DNA of 64,000 nucleotides from Ophiosphaerella korrae (GCA_028456385.1 JALNQF010000185.1:1-64000); one strand, 5' to 3'; counted from the stretch's first letter, positions 38,101 to 50,179 are shown. Notes: generated by a model from the sequence alone, not told the origin. Program-made: numbers and translations.

Positions 38101-41079
38101 CCGTGAGCCTTCTTGGAGGCTTACTCGACATACAAGTGTATTGATCATTGGGCCAACGATGTCTTGAACACGATGTATGTCTTCAGCATCACGAGCGGAC
38201 GTGAGATACCCAAACGTAACATCGTTACTTCCCACATAGTAGCTAAGAGTGAGTGCCCAAGCCGTGTGGAAGATGTTAGAGAGTGTGATGCCATTTGAGT
38301 TGCAAAAATTTTGTAGATCAGGCATACTGAAGCTTTCCATGTCTACGCGAATCGACACCAGCTGTTTTTCCGCGAGTTGGCCGTCATCGAGAGCAGGAAA
38401 GGAGCAGACCTCGCTGCCACTCAGGTAAGACTTCCAAAATTCAAGACTTGCTTCTTGAGGCTGGTCGATGAGCCAAGAGATGTAGTCGCTATAAGGTGCG
38501 CCATTTCCTCGAAGCTGCCCTTCGCAAGCTTGTCGAAGCTCACTTGCGAGCAAGCTCATTGAATGTCCGTCCATGATTGCATGACTAATGTCAAGAGAAC
38601 AGAATATCCGTCCGTCCGCGGTGCCACATATTGTGAAGCGGTGATTAGGGCATTGCCCAGTATTATAGCTGACCGTGCGTTGAGCCTTGATGGCCTCGAT
38701 GGCACCTGTTTCGTCCTTGCATTTTATATGCACAATGTTCGGCTCGATTGAATGAAGCACAACCTGACTGTACAAGCCATCCTGCGTGCCAAAGTTCTCT
38801 ATAAAAACTGTCCTCAGGGCAGGGTGACGCTGAACGACTTGTCGCCAAGCATTTTCAACCGTCTCCCAATGAAGCTGAACACCATGCATCCGTAGCTCAT
38901 GCAGTGTAGCTGCAGCATAAAAGCCAGAATCTTTGTTCTGCGATAAAAGTAGGCCCTCCTGCATATTTGAACATGGGTATACATCCTCTATTTGGGCAGG
39001 CGTGATTTTCATGCTCTTGAGGCTGAGTAACATGGATTCGAAGCGATTTTCGTTCAATGAAAGGAGAGGAAAGTCGCTCAGTGTGGGTGTTGATTCGCGT
39101 AACACCAAACCTTGAATCATGCTACTAAGCGTGTTTTGACATTCAGATACCCAACGATGTATGAGTTCCTGATGTCGCATATGGCGATTGAACGTGAATG
39201 CGAACTTCAGGCGCCCTTTGAATACAATAGCAGAAATTTCGAATAAACCCCACCGCGGGGTGATATGACCGAAGTCAGAAGTACCGCCGGCGGCGCGGTA
39301 TTCGCCTGCCATGGTATCAAGTGGCTGAAGAAGTGCATCCGCTCGCTCAAGTTGCTATCGCCACCATTAGCGGGCACATTTCAGTTCCGTGAGGGCAAAC
39401 TCACTTGATACTGGCCTAGATAGTTGAATAAGATCTCCATTGGCCAATGGGTCTTGCATTGCTCTCGGCCTTGGTCCGTCAGACATCGTCGAGCAAAGTA
39501 GGGTCGGCCATTTCCTGGGATTCGTCGCTTGAAATCTTTGACTTTGCGAACAGTGTCCGTGGGGTCTATAGATGGTGTCACTAGGACTGGGGATACTACA
39601 TGGTAATATTGTCAGCATACGCAAAGTCCCTAGTCCCATAATGGGTGACATTACGATCAACGACCAATAACTTTCGTGATGATATGAAGTACAAGTCTGC
39701 CCTGAGTTGAAACAGAGTATTCCCAGATATCAGAGCATACATTGTTTTCTGTTTTGTATTTCGCATGGGGGAAGAACCATATGTGAGAAATACGCTGATG
39801 CTCTCAATACAACCAGAGTCGAACAGGGGGAAATAGTGGTGAGAATAGATGAAAACTTACATGCTGTAAACCATCCAACAGTGCGAGAGATATCTACATC
39901 AGAACTCCATGGCTCCCTGCCATGTCCTTCATTGAAAATAGCAGGGATTGGCCGGTCAACGAAAACGCGTGACCATGACTGAATCAAGGCTGCGAGAAGC
40001 AACTCGACCGGCTCTGTTTTGAATGCAGTATGACAGCTAGTCAGAAAAATAGAGCTGATATCCGATTCCAACTCAAATAGCGCATGGCTAGCATTGCCGT
40101 AGGTATTATCCTCCCGTTGAAGACCCCAGTACTCAAAATCCAACTGAGGAATATCTACAGGTGGAAGGACTTTGTCGAGGTCCAGTGCCTCAGCATGCTC
40201 GATCTGTAATTCCGCCCATTTCTGAAATGGTAGGCCTGGTGGTAGCAGCTCGCCGCCTCGCAAGATCTCTTCCAGCTCTTCCAGGAGCAAACGCCATGAA
40301 ACTAAATCAATGACAATGTGGTGCGCAGTGAGGAATGCAAATTGATCGCCTCCAAAATCAAAAAAATTTGCAGCAAATAACGGGCCATGTTCATAGTCTA
40401 GGCAGTGCTGTGAGTCTTCGATCATATCATCGATTTCCCGTTTTGATGCTACTGCTCGGTACCGAAACCGGTAACTGCCGCTTATGTCATCTAAAAATTG
40501 GTAAATGAGTTAGTGCATGTTCAATTAGGTAAGCTTTTGAGTGGGATCTGACAATAAGGCCAACTACGGGTTGAAGCAGAGTGATGACTGTTGCTTTGGG
40601 AAAATCTTACTGGTTAAATGTTGTTGCCAACCCAACTCAGCCGATTTTGAAAATCGCGCGCGAAGCATGGAATGGCGAGCTATCAATTGCTCCACAGCCG
40701 CACGAAAATTGTCCTTCGTGGTTTTTTGCTTCACCTGCAAATAGAAGGATTGGTTAAAGTGACCTCGTCCCTCGTTTGGTCGCTGAAAGTATAGTGATTG
40801 AATGGGGGTCAAATTAAACGGTTCGTCGAAATACTCGACAGTATCGCAGGATGCGAGCTCGATGGGCTTGATAACCTCTGCCAATTGGGTAATGGAGCGG
40901 CTGCGCAGCACTTCTTGCACACCAAGGCCAATACCGTCCTTCCGGCATTGGCCTACGACCTGCATCGCGGAGATAGAGTCCCCCCCAACGGAGAGGAAGG
41001 ATTGATCGAGCTCAACATGAGGCAAGTTCAAAACGTGTGCCCATATCGACTGTAGTCGTTCTTCCATGTGTGTAGTCAT
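18842..41079 (-). CDS. NPS4: Four-module non-ribosomal peptide synthetase, NPS4/AbNPS2-type
   Basis: Cytosolic multidomain enzyme that assembles a short peptide from adenylated amino acids. Nine exons (41079-40611, 40490-39861, 39595-39405, 39354-36457, 36401-28934, 28889-24738, 24685-21243, 21192-21076, 21028-18842) give 7184 aa. All eight introns keep phase and restore conserved motifs, so the gene appears intact. Domain order is T-E-C-A-T-C-A-T-E-C-A-T-C-A-T-E-C-T-C-T: four A, six C, three E and seven T domains, the last T lacking the attachment Ser. There is no thioesterase; release is probably by the terminal C domain. The 265-bp second intron is the least certain join and could hide a small exon. 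Length and architecture agree with my recollection of Alternaria brassicicola AbNPS2 (7195 aa) and Cochliobolus NPS4, which is needed for normal conidial wall and spore longevity. The ABCC transporter is divergent upstream. Confidence 0.93.
23120..27745 (-). other. NRPS module 4: C4-A4-T5-E3
   Basis: C4 carries HHSLYDGWS. A4 (~26450-24900) has YTSGSTGIPKG, NGYGPTE, YRTGD and GRKDNQVK; hand-aligned code D-V-G-F-V-G-G-V-F-K. T5 (GGDSITAM) is formed across a 52-bp intron. E3 has HHLVIDVVSW, NESHGREP (Ser replaces Gly), TVGWFT and FNYLG. Confidence 0.88.
27850..31128 (-). other. NRPS module 3: C3-A3-T4
   Basis: C3 carries SHAINDG and follows E2. A3 (~29780-28150) has FTSGTTGKPKG and, across the 44-bp intron at 28890-28933, AYGPTE, then GRKDTQIK; hand-aligned code D-A-I-L-V-G-A-V-V-K. 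T4 has GGNSVLAM: Asn replaces the usual Asp before the attachment Ser, which is kept. No E domain follows, so the residue should stay L. Confidence 0.86.
31130..35700 (-). other. NRPS module 2: C2-A2-T3-E2
   Basis: C2 carries HHAVYDGWS and an opening IEDIYPCSRLQEG, the LCL-like form shared with C4. A2 (~34370-32870) has YTSGSTGKPKG and NGYGPTE; hand-aligned code D-A-I-T-V-V-G-C-V-K. T3 has GGDSIAAM. E2 has HHLVTDVVSW, NEGHGREP, TVGWFS and FNYHG, so this residue should be presented as the D form. Confidence 0.88.
35840..39006 (-). other. NRPS module 1: C1-A1-T2
   Basis: C1 carries SHAIMDG (active-site His motif HxxxDG) and follows an E domain, so it should accept a D-configured donor. A1 (~37650-36130) has the ATP motif FTSGSTGRPKG, YGPSE, YCTGD and GRKDSQVK, then NGQRIELGEIE after a 55-bp intron. 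Hand-aligned specificity residues are D-N-E-D-G-G-Q-I-N-K; the amino acid is not predicted. T2 has GGDSISAM. Confidence 0.88.
39010..41079 (-). other. NRPS starter: T1-E1 without adenylation domain
   Basis: The protein begins directly with a carrier domain: the phosphopantetheine Ser is residue 35 in VGGDSISAM. An epimerization domain follows, with HHIVIDLVSW near residue 213, NEGHGREP, TVGWFT and GRPYF motifs. No A domain precedes T1 and none is visible in the 3.7 kb upstream. T1 must therefore be loaded in trans, receive a chain from elsewhere, or be inactive. Confidence 0.88.
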
Positions 41080-44000
41080 TGATACGTGTTTTTTCTGGAA
41101 AATGATTGTCAGTACACCTAAGGGAGATGGGTAATAAGGGGCAGTATGCTAGGTACAACTTTTGTTGCTCAATTAGTTCTGCGTTATCCCATTAAAGTTA
41201 CTAGGCGCCAGTGCTCTCAAGCTATGAAGTGCTTGGAAAATTGCGCAGTGCTCACGAGTTATGTAAATGATGGGGAAGAAGATGGCAAAATCGCATGAGG
41301 GTGAAGAACATCTATCGCATTAAACATTCTCGGATGACGCCTCAGTTAGTCAGTGGCCTAGTCGTCATAATTCCCTGTTGCACAAAGGTCGCCCGTCAAA
41401 ACAGCCTTGACATTGTGATCCCAGTCTTTTTTTACCTCTATGAAGTCATACTTTGGCGTATGCTGTTCTCGAGAACAGCCACTACCGCTCAGACAACATC
41501 GCATACCAATAGCCGGTGCCTAGAATTCAGACTTTGGGGGGTTCCTGGGAGGTGAAACGCCATGGTGAGACAGGATATCCCAAAACGGAGTGAAGGCGAC
41601 ATGGCTAGATCTGCACAGTCATGGGCAAGTACCAGTGTGGACTGTTTGGGTCCATGGCTGTCTGCAGAGATGGGATCCAGTTAGGTGCGGGTATGGCTCC
41701 ATGGCCAGGGCCGGCATGCCACCTGCAATGAAACCGAAGCAAGAACCGGCGCCCGCAGAGTGGCCATAGATTGCTGTGGCTTGCTGATTCAAAGCTTGGA
41801 CGCAAACACGAGATGTGGGGATGGCCGGTGGCACAATGGCGGAGGGGGGGAAGTGAATGCGAACACGCACGGGCACATGTGTAGACACAATGACGATCGC
41901 GCCAAGCGTGGCTAGTTACGTAAGCCATCTGGAAATCCGAGGTAGCTAGACCGCTTCAGCTAGGACACGAGCCGGATGCGGAGTCTCCGGCTGGGGGCTG
42001 CGTATGCCCATCTTACATGGCAAACATCTTTCCCAACGGTCATCATGGTGTTTATTACCCCCTGCCCTTATCCCCGACTATAACACCCCGCAGATCATCC
42101 ACGGCGTCCCGGCTGTCATCTGTTTGGTAGAAGTTTGGTAACGTACTGTGCTGCAAATACACCCCCTGGCCCATCAGCGTCCCTGCGACGCTTGCCACCA
42201 AATTCGACAGGGCAACAGATGTAAGCCAACAGGGCAGAAATCCTCATGACCAACACACGCGGGAACGCGTCTCCACCAGGAGCGGCGCGTCTGGACGTGC
42301 TCACGCCAGACAACGCTCCACCCGGCGCCTCTTGACACCTTCAACCGTTGATACCGCCGAGGCCGCCGTGTTGTGTTGGCAGCGATCGAAAAGAAGCTAC
42401 GCTTCCCTATTCGGCGCGGCCGACATATACGCGCCCGTCCGCCCGTCCGCCCGTCTTACGGCGCTGCGCTAGGAAAGTGCCTTTTCAACAGTTACCAATC
42501 TTTACCTGGTGCCATGGTGCCTGCGAACCCTGTTCCAAGGCCTTCGCTGTGCCCGTGCACACAACATACATGTATTATCCGGCTCCTGCCGCCCGTGTTT
42601 CCCTTCTGCTGGGTCTTTGACCTCATCGTCATTTGCTTACCTGGCAAGCTTCAAAATTCTCAATTGTAGGAATCCTGCATGACCATTTGGATTTGATCAC
42701 GCCATGTGGCCACTGAGAGACCTCACCAGCTAAAGCATGCCACCCCAAGACAATTTCTCGTATAGACATTTTTCCAGCTGCGGGCCCCCTGGTTCTTACT
42801 GTGCCTTTTCGGCCCGTGTACTCATTCTGATCGATCAACACACCTCGTATGTACAAATAAGATCGTCCTGGTAGGGGGGATGTACGCATTCAGAAACCCA
42901 GGCTTTCGAGCCATGCATCCCGGTCCTATCATTACCCGTACGAAGTTCCTGTCTAATATTATTTCCAGAGTTTTACTCAACACAACTAGGAGCTTCACCT
43001 ATATGGCCAGAATGCTGTGGTGCATAAGGCAACCTTTCTGACAGTCTATGCACAACCACAAATGCAGAAGGATCTACATTGCATTGCGTTTCGAAGACTG
43101 CAGGGTAAATTTAGAGGCATTTTTGTTAGAGAAGCAGCTTTCATTCATTACTCTCCTGGCAGCATCTGTTCGCCTCGATCAAAAAGTGCCGGCACTCACA
43201 TCTGCTATTGACTATGCTGTACTAGATGTTGAAGGATGCCATTTTAATGTATCAAAGCTTAGCTTCGGAGTCCGATGGTACTGTTGGTCTAATTGCCGGC
43301 ATACTAGTTATACCGGGCATCAAGATGAAGTCGCTTGGTTGAGCGGATGCTTGGCCATCGCCTCCGTTTGTTCAACTTGGGCCCGTTGTCCATATGATCC
43401 ACATCGTCACCGACATTTATTGGACTCATGTCTGCATCAAGTGGGTCTCTATTGTGCTTGCGCTCAGATTTTCTGGATACAGGTTATGCCGTGACCGACA
43501 GAATGCCCGTCAATTCGGTATCCTCTCGCCTCACCTTACCAGGACCCACTGGCTCCACCCCGCTAATAAGTGCATGTTTTCGTCTATGGTAAGTTAGTAA
43601 CGACAACAACTAGTTGCCGTTCCGACCGCCGTCTAGGTCTTTTTGATTTTACCTGAGTGATGCGCGAGACACCTGCCTTCCACGGAGCCACCGCCAATTG
43701 CGGGACCTAGAAGCGTGGTCACATATTCTATCCATCCTCACCAATGTCAGGGTGCCACGGAGTGCCCATCCCAGGCACAAACTTTCCCTAACCCCCACAT
43801 ACATTACAATGATATCTTGTCATATTACTCCTCTTTCATAAAATTACATAGTTAACCTTTATTACAACGACGAAATGCATGACGGTGATCATAGCACATA
43901 CGCTACTGCCCCCAATATGGGTTATTCGAACAAATATTCCGGCGCTTAGCTAGGGGAGAAAGCTGAATGATCGCCATATTAAGTAAGCAGTCCAGCAGAC

Positions 44001-44822
44001 TTGGCTTCCAAGACACTCTTCTCCAGCCCTGTCACACCAACTTCTTCCTGTCAGGACTCATCTAGCATGATTGTCGAAAGCCAGCACAGGTCTACAGAGA
44101 TTGGCGGGAAGACGCCGAGCGAGTAGCAGGTTGGCGCAACTGGGTTCAGTATCATGCTCTAAGCCATGGGTGTTGTCCAAAAGCGGGTTGATGGGAGTGG
44201 CGCCGATCCTTGCTCCACATACGGCTAAACCCAAGACATGAGTTCGTATGCACGAACGACCCTTGCTGCTCCTTGGATTGACAGAGGCTGCACATTCACC
44301 GACACGGTCGCCACAAGTTTCAAAACTTTTTATTATTTGTATTACTTACCATGTCTGTTCACATCCACAAATGCTTCCCCCCACGACCGAATATGTGGGC
44401 TTCAGGCAAACCACAGCTTGCATGGTTTCTCGTGATGTCGTCAGAAAAGAGTAGTTGCAAGGCGTCCGTCAGCTCTACCCAGGTCCACAAGGTGATGCCG
44501 TGTCCAGAGCTGTTAGGTAACCTTTGATGTGTTTGCTAGGGTCCACACCAGTCGTGGTGACATTACAGGGTCTAAGACGCTCTAGCTATACCCGCGCAAA
44601 CAGTACGGCCCAAGCTTACGGTAACATGTTCCCAAAAGAACAACGCCGCTGAGGTATTGGAACATATGCTAAGAATCTGCCACCGGCTGGCCTGATCAGC
44701 ACGTTGTTGATCTTCATGAAATCTAGTCAGTAGCAAATTATGAACCCACAGTTCCCATCAAGCCCCCTTTCATGTTCTAGTCAAAGCCCAGAAGGTCTTA
44801 CAACCGCTTTGCAACCATTGCA
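41080..44822. other. Gene-free 3.7 kb divergent region between NRPS and ABC transporter
   Basis: The two divergent genes share this long upstream region. No frame in it shows a domain I can support. It contains GC-rich stretches (for example 42330-42450 with several CGG/CCG triplets, of the kind Zn2Cys6 factors bind), but no site can be assigned. A short minus-strand stretch near 41700-41790 resembles an esterase GHSAGAG motif and may be a relic or chance. Confidence 0.6.
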
Positions 44823-47800
44823 ATGGCATCAAAACAGGCTCGGCACTGTGCTGTGAGCGACGGGACATTTGGACCTTGGGCAGGTCCAGGATGCCGAGGG
44901 TCCTTTGATTTTACGCTTTTGTTTGAGGAGTCTATTCTCACAATACTACCCTTAGCTCTCGTAATTATTACCACGCCCTTCCGAATATTGTTTCTATGGA
45001 AGAAACAACGAAAGGTCGAGAGGTCAACTTTGCTACTCACTAAGCTGGTATATACTACTTGTCCTTTTTTTTCTGCTGAACTGCATGTTGACTGGAAATT
45101 TCAGGTTTTATGGACCGTACTTATTGCATTCGACGTGGTCCACCTTGTCCTATGGTTCAGACACCAAAAGCCACGCAATCGTGTCGCGGCTCCCTCTGCG
45201 GCCCTGGGTCTCGTTGGTAGCCTCTGTTTCATCTGCCTTTCGTTCTTCGAACACATGCGATCAATAAGGCCGTCGTGGTTATTGAATGTTTACCTGCTAC
45301 TCACTGTGGTGTTCGATACGGCACGCTCACGGACATACTCTCTTAGCCCCGACCTCAATACCATCGCTACGGTCTTCACTTCACGCGTTGGCGTAAAACT
45401 GGTGTTGGCAATAATCGAAGCGCAACCGAAACGGCGGTTGTTATTACCAGAGTTCGCTAATAACCCACCAGAGGCTACAAGTGGTCCATACAAACGTGCA
45501 GTATTTTGGTGGCTCAATTCACTACTTCGAAAGGGATATTCTGAAAAGTTGACTGTCGATGATCTCTTTCAGTTAGATAAGCATTTAAAGTCGGATTATT
45601 TGCATCACCTCCTTGGGTCATCATGGGACCGATGTAAGCTATCCCATAATTGCCAATGTAGTAAACATTGATTGACAGTACCACTTCTTCAGTAAAGCGC
45701 AAAAGCCCCCATTCGCTTTTTGCAACTACGTTGAGGAGGCTCAAATGGCCGGTCTTGGCTGTAGTGCCACCCAGACTATGCCTAATCGGCTTCAATTTCT
45801 GTCAGCCATTTCTGATAAATAGGGCCGTTACGTTCTCTCAGGAATCTACCACGGTCCAAACTACAAATATTGGTTATGGGCTGATTGGCGCCTACGTCCT
45901 GGTTTTCGTGGGGATTGCAGTACGTATACCTAACCTACTCAAATACAGACCCCTATGAGGCTAACTACTTATGTTTTGTACAGGTTTCTACAGGCCAATA
46001 CCAGCATAAGACGTTTCGGTTCATTACTATGATGCGCGGTGGGCTCATTTCGATGCTCTATGGCAAGGCTACAGAGGTCCCGCTTACGGACGTCGATACT
46101 GCATCGTCATTAACATTGATGAGTGCCGACATTGAACGCATTGTCACGGGCATGGAAACTGGGCACGAGGTACGTGAATAATTTACAAGTCCACCCGTCT
46201 AAACTGGTTTTGCTTTATTTATATGCAAGGTCACTATTTCCGCGTTGGAAGCGTTACAGGTTCAAAGATCGCGCTAATATTCTTGTTTGATGCAGGTGTG
46301 GTCGAACACACTCGAAATTGCATTGGCCATGTACCTTCTCCAAAGAGAGCTCGGTGTGGCATGCGCGATACCTATTGGAGTAGCCGTCCGTAGGTCTTCA
46401 ATACTTCCAGTCATCTCACCAACTTACTCTACTCCAGTGTCGTTCCTTGCTTCGCTAGGCGCGACTAGCCTCGTGATGCAACGTCAAGCCCTGTGGCTCG
46501 AAGCTATCGAACGCCGCATCACCGCCACCGCAGCAATGCTCAACTCTGTAAAGGGGGTGAAGATGTGTGGTCTGACAGATGTATTGCGGGATGATTTACA
46601 GCGTCTACGAATTGAAGAACTTGACATCTCAAAAAAGTTCAGGAGGCTTCTTATCTGGACCATGATGATATGTCAGTACGCTCCTAAATATCGTTTACGA
46701 ACGACACTAATAGATCACAGCATACGTATCGACCATAGTGTCGCCTATCCTTGCCTTCGCGGTATTCTCAATTCTCGCAGCGAACAAAAATGGTACTAGC
46801 ACGCTCGATACAGCGACGGTCTTTACGTCGCTCTCACTTTTCACACTTCTCGCAGAACCTCTAAGTTCGCTAATTATGGCTCTATCGTCCCTTATGGGAG
46901 GTATAGGCTCATTCAAAAGGATCCAGGATTTTATATCCATGGACGGTAAGGCTGAGAAACGCAAATTTCCGTCTATCCATGGCAGCATTTCATCAAGTCT
47001 TAGTATTGATTCAGAATCTGACAAAAGCTCTGAGATCTCCCAAAAGGACCGCCTGTCCATGGAGTTAGGCGATATGAACTCGTTTAGCTCTCCTGCAGTT
47101 GTCATCGAGAATGGCATCTTTGGGTGGGACAAGAACAAGGCGTCGGGCACCCTGCATGGCATCAACATGATCGTCCCGCGCGGGAAGATTACCATGGTCG
47201 TGGGCCCGGTGGGATGTGGGAAGTCGACCCTGCTTAAAGCAGTTCTGGGTGAGTTGCCGGTCATGGGGGGCACATTACAGTTGTCATCCTTGCGGATTGC
47301 CTTGTGCGACCAGACTGCATGGCACGTGAACGGCACGGTGCAGCAAAGCATTGTCGGCGTATCGGCCTTCGATCAGCGATTTTACTCGTCGGTGGTCCGT
47401 AGCTGTGCATTAGATGAAGATCTACGCCAATTACCCCAAGGAGATCAGACCCAAATTGGTAGCAAGGGTATTGCATTGAGCGGTGGCCAAAGCCAACGTA
47501 TAGTGAGGCACCCTTTTTTACACCCCACTCTTCAGACCCTGCCTTCGCTTACAAAATATCTTTTTAGGCGCTTGCAAGGGCAATATATGCCCAGAAGGAC
47601 ATTGTTATACTTGATGATTGCCTTAGTGGTCTTGATAGCCGCACTGAGAACAAGATATGGCACGGCCTTTTCGGCCGTGACGGTCTTCTTAAGCGATGTC
47701 GGACCACAGTCCTTATCGCCTCATCATCAGGTAATCTACTGCTGCCTTATCCCACCCTATCAGGTCACTTCACTAATGTTATGGGTCATCGCAGCCAAAC

Positions 47801-50179
47801 GCCTCCCATATTGCGACCATATCGTCGCACTAGACAAGGGAGGTAAGATTTCGGAACAAGGTAACTTTGAAAAACTGAATCGATCTGGTGGATATGTCTC
47901 GGGCTTTGACCTTGCGCTGCCTGACTGGAGCTTCACTCCAGACAGGAGCGATCATGAGGCTCCACCAAGGTATAGTGAACGGCCAGAGGACAAACAACTC
48001 ACTGAGGATGAGATCCAAGCTGAGGCAAATCGCCGTACAGGAGATGTGGCTATCTACAGATATTACATTGGCTCAGTGGGTTGGTTACCTAGCATCATCT
48101 TCATCGTTTCGATATCCGTCTTCATCTTCGGCATATCATTCCCCTGTAAGTGTATGCATCTTTACTCTTGCAAGAATATCACTGACCTTGCTTAGCTATT
48201 TGGGTGAAAATGTGGGCGGAGTTCAACGAGCGACGCCCCAATCAACGCCTTGGTTTCTATCTCGGTATTTACTCCATGCTTGGTGGTTTAGCATTTGTAT
48301 TTCTCGGTATCAGCACTTGGTACGCAAGCCCGTCACATCTTGAGAACTACAACTTACTCTTCGTATAGGCAACTGATTATCACTATGGTACCACGGTCTG
48401 GCATCAGATTTCACAAGAGGCTTCTTGACACTGTTCTTGGGTAGGTAGGTGTGGCCAGATCCTGTGCAGCCTACTAATGTGACGTAGATCCCCCATGTCA
48501 TTCTTCTCCACAGTTGACACTGGCGTCACCCTCAACCGGTTCAGTCAGGACTTGATGCTTATCGATATGGAGCTCCCGATCACTGCACTGAATACTTTCG
48601 CAAGTACGTTTTCCCAACTTCGCACCTACCCGCACCTTGGCTAACACTGCATTAGCTTTCATGCTCTGTATCGCACAAATGGTTCTTATCGCTGTCGCGG
48701 CTCCTTTTGTGGCCATATCTTTTCCCATTGTCTGTGCTATTGTCTATGTTATTCAAAAGTTCTACCTTCGCACATCCCGTCAGCTGCGATTCCTCGATCT
48801 AGAGGCGAAGTCACCTCTATACTCTCAGTTCAATGAGATCTTGGAGGGCTTAGCAACCATCCGAGCATTTGGTTGGCAAAGATGTGTTGAGGAGAAGGCT
48901 AAGGAACTGCTTGATCGTAGTCAACGCCCCTTTTATCTCCTTTTTGCGGTCCAGCGTTGGCTAACACTAGTTTTGGATTTTGTTGTTGCCGGCATAGCCA
49001 CGGTTCTCATCGTTCTCGTGGTTGTATTGAGGGGCAAGCTCAGTGCTGGTTATGTCGGTGTTGCACTTCTAAACGTCGTCCTTTTCTCGCAGAGCATTAA
49101 GCTGCTCATTACGTTCTGGACGCAAGTAGAGACGCACATCGGTAGCGTGGCAAGGATCAAGAACTTCACGACTAATCCCGCTGCGGAAGACAAGGACACA
49201 GAAGATCATATACCACCCCCCAACTGGCCAAGCCGAGGAAAGATTGACTTCAACGATATCACAGCATACCATCGGTAAGTTCACTTCTGGGTCACGCACC
49301 CTCAACGTAAATGCTTACCCTCTAGGGCCGGTGAGCCAGTGGTTCAAGATTTCTCTCTATTAATCAAGCCTGGTGAAAAGGTTGCCATCGTTGGTCGCAC
49401 TGGAAGGTACGCTCATTTCATTCCGAACATTCTGTTCATATAGCGTGCTGATATCATGTAGTGGTAAATCGTCTCTCGTTCTCTCCCTCTTTCGCATGGT
49501 GGAGCTATCACACGGAACCGTGACCATTGATTCGCTCCCCATCCACCGCCTGCCCCGCCAAACGATCCGATCCCGACTCATCGGTCTCCCACAAGATGCC
49601 TACCTCCTTCCTGGCACTGTGCGACTCAATGCCGATCCTCTTCAAGAGAGCAGCGACAAGGCCATCGTGCAAGCACTAAAGGACGTAAATCTGTGGGACA
49701 ATGTAATCGTAGCAAAGGGCGATGCAGAAAAATACGACCACCCACTGGATGTGTTGGTCGAAGAACTCCATTTGAGTCACGGACAACGACAATTATTTTG
49801 CATTGCAAGGGCGATTTTGAAGCGCGAGAGAAGCAGTATATTGATATTAGATGAAGCTACGTCCAAGTAAGTTTTCATACCTAGCGTGTCTATGTATCTT
49901 TACATGCTTATACCTCACAGTCTTGATTCGGCTTCCGACTTCACTGTCCAACGCCTCCTGCGTCAAAAGTTTCCCTCTCATACCATCATAGCCATTGCAC
50001 ATAAGCTCGATACAATCATGGACTTTGATAAGGTTGTTGTTATGAATCAAGGTGCGCTTGTCGAGTATGGTGAACCGCATCGATTATTGGAGCAACAAGG
50101 TAGTTGGTTCAGGAGTCTGTACGAAGATATAAGCCAAGATACAGATGAAAGTGACGATAGTATAACGCCAATTGTTTAA
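44823..50179 (+). CDS. ABCC-type (MRP-like) full-length ABC transporter
   Basis: Predicted ATP-driven exporter of the plasma or vacuolar membrane. Sixteen exons with phase-consistent junctions (first 44823-45047, last 49921-50179) give 1488 aa, the usual ABCC length. Layout: an N-terminal hydrophobic TMD0-like part, TMD1 ([15 protein letters not shown] region), NBD1 near residues 610-860, TMD2, and NBD2 near 1240-1470. NBD1 has Walker [10 protein letters not shown], signature LSGGQSQRI and a Walker B ending LDDCLSGLD, where Asp replaces the catalytic Glu as is typical of ABCC NBD1. NBD2 has GRTGSGKSS, a variant signature LSHGQRQL and LDEATSN-LDSAS. The NBD1 [14 protein letters not shown] block appears only after removing an intron at 47503-47567. 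It is divergent from the NRPS, so export of the peptide is the natural guess, but multidrug export cannot be excluded. Confidence 0.93.

Noticed and set aside
18842..41079. Siderophore (ferrichrome-type) synthetase
   Set aside because: The C-terminal T-C-T tail is reminiscent of SidC-type enzymes, but three epimerization domains and four A domains with a T-E start do not fit, and no ornithine monooxygenase or acyltransferase gene is nearby.
41619..41888. Carboxylesterase gene suggested by a GHSAGAG motif
   Set aside because: Only about 15 residues look esterase-like. The flanking sequence has no oxyanion-hole or catalytic Glu/His regions, so it is not listed as a gene or pseudogene.
43048..43494. 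148-codon open frame on the plus strand in the NRPS-ABC gap
   Set aside because: It has an ATG but no motif, no regular hydrophobic pattern and a high number of rare residues; it looks like a chance frame.
44823..50179. ABC transporter looks broken into many frames, as in a pseudogene
   Set aside because: All breaks are removed by 15 introns with acceptable GT...AG sites, every junction keeps phase, and the joins restore conserved ABCC motifs, so the gene appears intact.
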